Source: Grammothele lineata (taxonomy: Eukaryota > Basidiomycota > Agaricomycetes > Polyporales > Polyporaceae). Taken from it: a stretch of 64,000 nucleotides of DNA. Below, one piece after another: positions 59,858 through 64,000 of this stretch (position 1 is its first letter; each line of letters opens with the position of its first letter). Below the pieces are notes generated by a model. The model had not been told where the DNA came from. It ran no database searches and saw only the letters and a list, made by a program, of their open reading frames with translations. Location: NCBI GenBank assembly GCA_002150815.3, contig NDFF03000005.1, forward strand, positions 186,001-250,000. The letters run 5' to 3'. The translations under genes were made by a program, and so were the position numbers.

Positions 59858-60161
59858 CGGCTTTGAGCGAAGTCTTGCACTGGTACGAACACCTGCGGCC
59901 ACTGAAAGGGGTCGTTCTCGCCATATCGGTAGTCGGCGCGCATGAAAATGCGGATGAGGCCAACGAAAGGCTGCGGGATCCAGTCCACGTTCGGCGAGGT
60001 AATAATGTACTTGGAGTCGTCGGTGAGGGTCGCCGCCATGGCCTCCTCAACATCCAGACCTTGCGGATATAATGTGAGTTGTCTACGCGAGGTATTCAGG
60101 TGTTCTCTTACCTGTCATCGCGCCAGGATCATCCTTCACGGTTTCCATCGTAAACTTGAAT
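59858..60161 (-). CDS. Unidentified coding exons, partial model
   Basis: Two exons, 60161-60112 and 60059-59858, are joined by a 52-bp GT/AG intron and read as one frame: FKFTMETVKDDPGAM, then LDVEEAMAATLTDDSKYIIT, NVDWIPQPFVGLIRIFMRAD and NDPFQWPQVFVPVQDFAQS, ending at a GTAAGT donor at 59857. Amino-acid use is protein-like. An upstream exon near 60,560-60,515 (KKHAPASAAVDVEY) may belong to it. The downstream exon is not found, so the gene may be broken or continue through an unrecognised exon. I do not recognise the family. Confidence 0.35.
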
Positions 60162-60840
60162 CTGAGCGCACACACAAGAAAAGAAGTCAACTGAATCCGA
60201 TAGGAGACAGTCGGCGCGTAGCGAGAGGACTCAAAGTCGTTCTTGCGGCAGCGCGGAGGATGGGGGAGGGGAGTGTGTTGTCTTGTAGGGGCTTGAGGCT
60301 GTCGTGCGAGGTGTTAGCATGCGAACACACGCTGGCGATATGTGCAAGCGTGGCCGGTGGGACGCCTAGCTAACAAAATCACGAAATGCATACCTAGAAG
60401 TCCGTAGGGCCGGTGAGGCAGCAGAGCGGAGAGGACAGCAGAGCAGGACGGCGGGAAGAAATGCTGAACGATTCGAAGCAAGAGTTCTTCGCGCAGCCAG
60501 TATGTACTCACGTACTCAACGTCAACAGCCGCGGAGGCCGGCGCGTGTTTCTTATCCGCCTCGGCTTGGACCATATGCCCTCTTCGTCACTCTGCCTGCG
60601 GCCAGTACTCCTTGGCCTTGATGTTCCCCCCACTGCTGCCGTCACGTTCTCAACGCAAAAGTACTATCAAGCGAGATCTAGACATCTGTTTCCGATCCTA
60701 GGAGCTGTAGGCTTGAAGTAAAAGGCAAACGGTAGTGGCTGATAGGGTGCGTCTGCTCATCGCTATCTCGCCTTAAGTATGCTCTGTGATGATTACCACC
60801 AGATGGAAGCGTTCTCGAATATCCCTCAAATTGCACACTG
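60162..60840. other. Spacer with possible 5' exons of the unidentified gene
   Basis: Contains the possible minus-strand exon near 60,540 ending in a GTGAGT donor; otherwise nothing is supported. Confidence 0.35.
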
Positions 60841-60841
60841 T

Positions 60842-61800
60842 TGCATGCCGTACGCGTCGTCTTCAACTGGGCTGAGCGTTATCCGGGTACGTTTTTGGGG
60901 GTCTTCCGTCTGCTGGCCAAAACGTTGCGTTCTCTTCTGTCGTTTCAGACACTCCCCTACACCCGGCGATGCCGGTACGTCGTGGACGCGATTCGCTACC
61001 TTGTGTACACGGCGCGAGTGTCCACGACCATGTACTGTCGAGTGCGTTTAATCTCCCTAATGGATGACTTTCAATGACATGCGCTCCACGCGCCCCTTCC
61101 TATTCTCGTAAATGTGGCCGCTCCTGCGCGTCCCTTATAGATAGCTCTCTTGATGGAGCCGAAGCCTGCCAGACACTAACGCCTGTAGTTCACGCCACAA
61201 TTCCCGGTGAGGTTCGTCGATTCATCGATGACTGTTTTACGCACAAATCTCACCATACCCTGTCTAGCTGGGAAGTCAGACCCACACGACCGTCTAAGGT
61301 CATCATACAGGTGAACGCCCACTCAGACCTCTTAGGATGCGTCTCCACCGAAATCATGTAGCGTGGCTTCACGATCAGCTCAAGGGACGTGTAGAGCACG
61401 ACTGGCACGAGATCTTCAAACACCTCAGCATCCCCACACAGTCCCCCATCCGTTGCACAAGCTTCTGGAAGAGAACCAGGATCGTATCTCAGCTGTCGCG
61501 CTGGAGATCGTCAACAATACGATCTGTATCGATGCTCTGAAGCGGTTGAGAAACGTGGCAGGCGACAGTGCCCTGGCGTATGACGATTCCGAGACGAAGA
61601 TGATATATGCACACGTTGTATGCTCTCTCCGATGTCTCCGAACGTGACTATTTGCTCACCCGCGTTCATCAGACCATGTTTCTGAACCACGTCAAACTGG
61701 CCTGTGCCCGTTACGAAGACAATCGTCTGCGAACCGAACGTTGCGTCATCGTACAGACTCAGTCCCTCCTACCTCATGCGAACGAAGTTTCGTCGTCGTC
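60842..61800 (+). pseudogene. Decayed coding region of unknown family
   Basis: Protein-like segments follow one another in different frames on the plus strand: FNWAERYPGTF...LLAKTLRSLLSF (about 60,870), CRYVVDAIRYLVYTARVS (about 60,970), VRFIDDCFTHKS (about 61,210), LLEENQDRISAVALEIVNNT and LKRLRNVAGDSALAYDDSE (61,460-61,600), then ALSDVSERDYLLTRVHQ and MFLNHVKLACARYEDNRL (61,620-61,730). The step near 61,605 changes frame without a good intron, and stops separate the earlier parts. This fits an ageing pseudogene, though a poorly seen multi-exon gene cannot be excluded. Family not recognised. Confidence 0.42.
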
Positions 61801-62472
61801 TAAAATCATGTCCAGCCCCGCTGCGTCGTCACCATATTGGCCCTTGGCACTATTTCTTTGCACTTGTCCAGCCGCCGAGAGCTTTTTAGGACACCCGGGT
61901 TTGGTGCCGCGCAGAGACATGCCGCTGTGTGTACTTTACTCTACCTGCTCAAGCTTCTACCTGCAAGTTTTCCATTCTATTACCTGGTAGCACACGTATG
62001 CCATGTCCTTTTTGTAGCCATTTCTATTACCAATGGGTTTGTTCCTCATGTGCCACTCTCCCATGAACATCTCTCAACGTATGCCCCGTCTGCCCAGACG
62101 CATACAGGGCTCCTCGTCCACCCCTCCGAGTTTCTTCGCAACTTGTCATTCTCATGTGGGAATGACGGATACCACTGCTTGCACCAACGCTAGTTCCACA
62201 GTACCAACAGCTCTTCGGTGTGTCTATATGTTGGCGCGCGTACGGCGCGCAAACACCCGCTCAATTCAAGGCTTATTTATGGTAAGTGTTCGCCTCCCCA
62301 TCGCTCTCGGAGCAACTCTGAAGCCCGCAGTTACTAAGGGTTACAGTCCGGTATGATGATTACGGAGTAGCTCGAAGTAACGTACTGTAACAACGCGTAC
62401 TTGGAACAACGGAGGGACGAGATAGTAATTGGCGGTAACTATACCGTGATCGATATTGGATGCAGTAATACT
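61801..62472. other. Intergenic right of the decayed region
   Basis: No gene is supported; the right end is the 3' flank of the minus-strand gene ending at 62473. Confidence 0.45.
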
Positions 62473-63983
62473 TCAACGACGCTTACCACCCTTTGCCGCT
62501 AACGATTTCTTCGTCGTTCCTGGCTTCTGCACGTTGGGAGCGGCTTGCTTGGCCTTGGCCTTGTACACACTAGAACGTAGTCAGCTACATCGAAGGATAA
62601 CGCGGAATAAGGATACCCACGATCCGGTCGTTGTAGCCGTGACACTCGGCTTAGGGCGAGTGGATAGCCGACTGGACTCCTTCGCCTCGACATCGTTGGC
62701 GTTACAAGCACGCTTGTTAGTGCCCGGGTTTGTCTCGCTGGTGACATTCTTCGCCGCTGTTCAATTGCTGGCGCCGCGCTTGAGGCTACTCCCTCTGAGA
62801 CGGCACGGTGGCCTGTGCGACGTCGATGGTCACTGAGTCGCTCGGTGTTTCGGCGTGCGGATTCCGGAATGAACCCCTCGTTATTGTCCTCGCCGTGAGC
62901 GACGGTGTCGACGATCATCCCATGGCCGGGCGTTGCATCCGCAGTCGACCGCGTCAGCTCGCTCAAGGTCGCGCTCCCAGCGGTTGCTCACGCACCTCCC
63001 TTTCACAGTCCTCTCGCTTTCCGCCCGCACACGCTCCGCCCGCACGCAGTTAGTCCGATCGCGCGCCTCCCGCTCGCGAGCCTCTTCGCACTGACGGTCC
63101 TCGTGGACACGTTCGTCGCGTTAGCGAATGAGCTCGTTGCCCTCTTCGTCGTCAGACCTCAGATGCGTTTCCACCTCGGGCTCCACTGCAGACATGGTGT
63201 GCTGGTGGACAATGTTGGGAGTCCAGTGGGCGTGACACGTTGTGTGAAGACAGTCCCATGGTGGCTGTGAGAGGGGGTAGAGGGGCTTGAGCAGACTGAC
63301 CGCCTGCAGTGATCTCAGCACGCTTGACTGGAGACTTATTCGGTGTCTCCGCTTGATGAGAGGCGACGCGGTGCGGTGAGCGGTAAAGCGGGAGCTTTAT
63401 AAAAGAAATCGAAAGCGACGCCGGAGTCCTGAGCGTCTTGGAGTCGCTGGTAAAGGGCAAAGACCGCGAGCATGCTCATCTTGTCGAGCGAGTTGGTCTT
63501 CGCGTCCTTCCAGCACTTCAAGATGACATGTCTGGTTCCAATCGCCGTGATATCTAAGGGTTCGGGGGATTGGCGGTTGTGTGCGAGACCTATGGCCAGT
63601 CAGCGTGATACTATCAGAGAATTTCAGAAAACTTCGCTGCTTACTTCGCTGGGGCACGCCTTGAGGCTATGGGGCACGATCAGGTGGGTGGTTTCGGCGG
63701 CGTCCCGGGCGGGCTCATCGGGTTCAGAGCTCGATCGGGTTGTCCTGCGATGGACCCGGCCGTCCACATCGACCGCACTGTCGAGCAAATCACCCAGCTT
63801 CTCCCGGATGGAAGCATTCCATCCATGAACCAGGGTGACGTCTGCAACTGCTGATGGAACCTGTGCTTCCTCAGGCGAGAGAGAGTTCGGGAGTTCGAGA
63901 CGAGGGCGGAGGGGGGAGGACAGGTGTTCGAGACGAGGAGGGGACCCGTCGGGGAGAGGGAATGCCGGCAGGGCGGGGCACAC
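62473..63983 (-). CDS. Unidentified gene at right edge, probably partial, with Lys-rich C-terminus
   Basis: Protein-like exons on the minus strand: HGWNASIREKLGDLLDSAVD and THLIVPHSLKACPSE ending at a GTAAGC donor near 63,640; ITAIGTRHVILKCWKDAK and MLAVFALYQRLQDAQDSGVA (about 63,560-63,400); VETHLRSDDEEGNELIR (about 63,190-63,121); SVTATTTGS; and a last exon VYKAKAKQAAPNVQKPGT with KKSLAAKGGKRR, stopping at 62473. The basic tail resembles nuclear proteins. Some joins do not keep frame in my reading, so either exon borders are missed or two genes are involved. The 5' end may lie beyond the window. No family is recognised. Confidence 0.4.
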
Positions 63984-64000
63984 GAGTGGCAGGGCTGGAG

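Noticed and set aside
1..64000. CRISPR arrays, rRNA genes, bacterial operons, retrotransposon polyprotein motifs
   Set aside because: Searched by eye for regular spacers, rRNA core sequences, Shine-Dalgarno-led gene runs, and reverse transcriptase or integrase motifs; none were seen.

Overview
The window is nuclear DNA of a filamentous basidiomycete, most likely an Agaricomycete. The genes are GC-rich and densely packed, and are split by many spliceosomal introns of about 50-65 bp with GTRNGT donors and YAG acceptors. The protein repertoire is fungal: Eaf1/Vid21, Knr4/Smi1, Sog2, Spb4, Tom40 and a Marasmius-agglutinin-type chimerolectin. There are no bacterial operons, CRISPR arrays or rRNA genes. 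The order Polyporales is a guess.

Layout. 0.8-16.6 kb, all on the minus strand: EAF1/VID21 (NuA4 scaffold), KNR4/SMI1, two tandem succinyl-CoA:3-ketoacid CoA-transferase genes with matching architecture, and twinfilin. 17-29 kb: a PEP7/VAC1 FYVE protein (+), the RAM-pathway protein SOG2 (-), the ribosome-biogenesis helicase SPB4 (+), divergent from SOG2 across a short shared promoter, and a CCCH zinc-finger/coiled-coil protein (+). 29.5 kb: an intron-containing tRNA-Ile(UAU). 29.9-33.3 kb, minus strand: a stand-alone ABC ATPase resembling FetA/YbbL, and TOM40. 34.7-39.7 kb, plus strand: a chimerolectin-like gene (beta-trefoil plus papain-like C-terminal domain) and a cytosolic HSP70 with a heat-shock element and TATA box. 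40.1-45.2 kb, minus strand: a PhoD-type phosphatase and a class II aldolase/adducin protein with a 0.5-kb MITE-like inverted-repeat element just upstream. 46.8-52.8 kb: a cytochrome P450 (+) convergent with an SLC49/FLVCR-like MFS transporter (-).

52.8-62.4 kb is a gene-poor tract with small tandem and inverted repeats, a few orphan exons and a decayed coding region. The last 1.5 kb holds exons of an unidentified minus-strand gene that probably continues beyond the window.

The genes are mostly housekeeping functions: chromatin, cell wall and polarity (Knr4, Sog2), endosomal traffic, actin, mitochondrial import and ketoacid metabolism, ribosome assembly and protein folding. They do not form one pathway. 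The most distinctive items are the tandem CoA-transferase pair, the chimerolectin, the orphan ABC ATPase, the inverted-repeat element and the P450 whose heme loop is encoded by two microexons. Splice sites were read by eye, so exon borders are proposals; outer gene limits are firmer where a stop codon and a conserved terminus agree.
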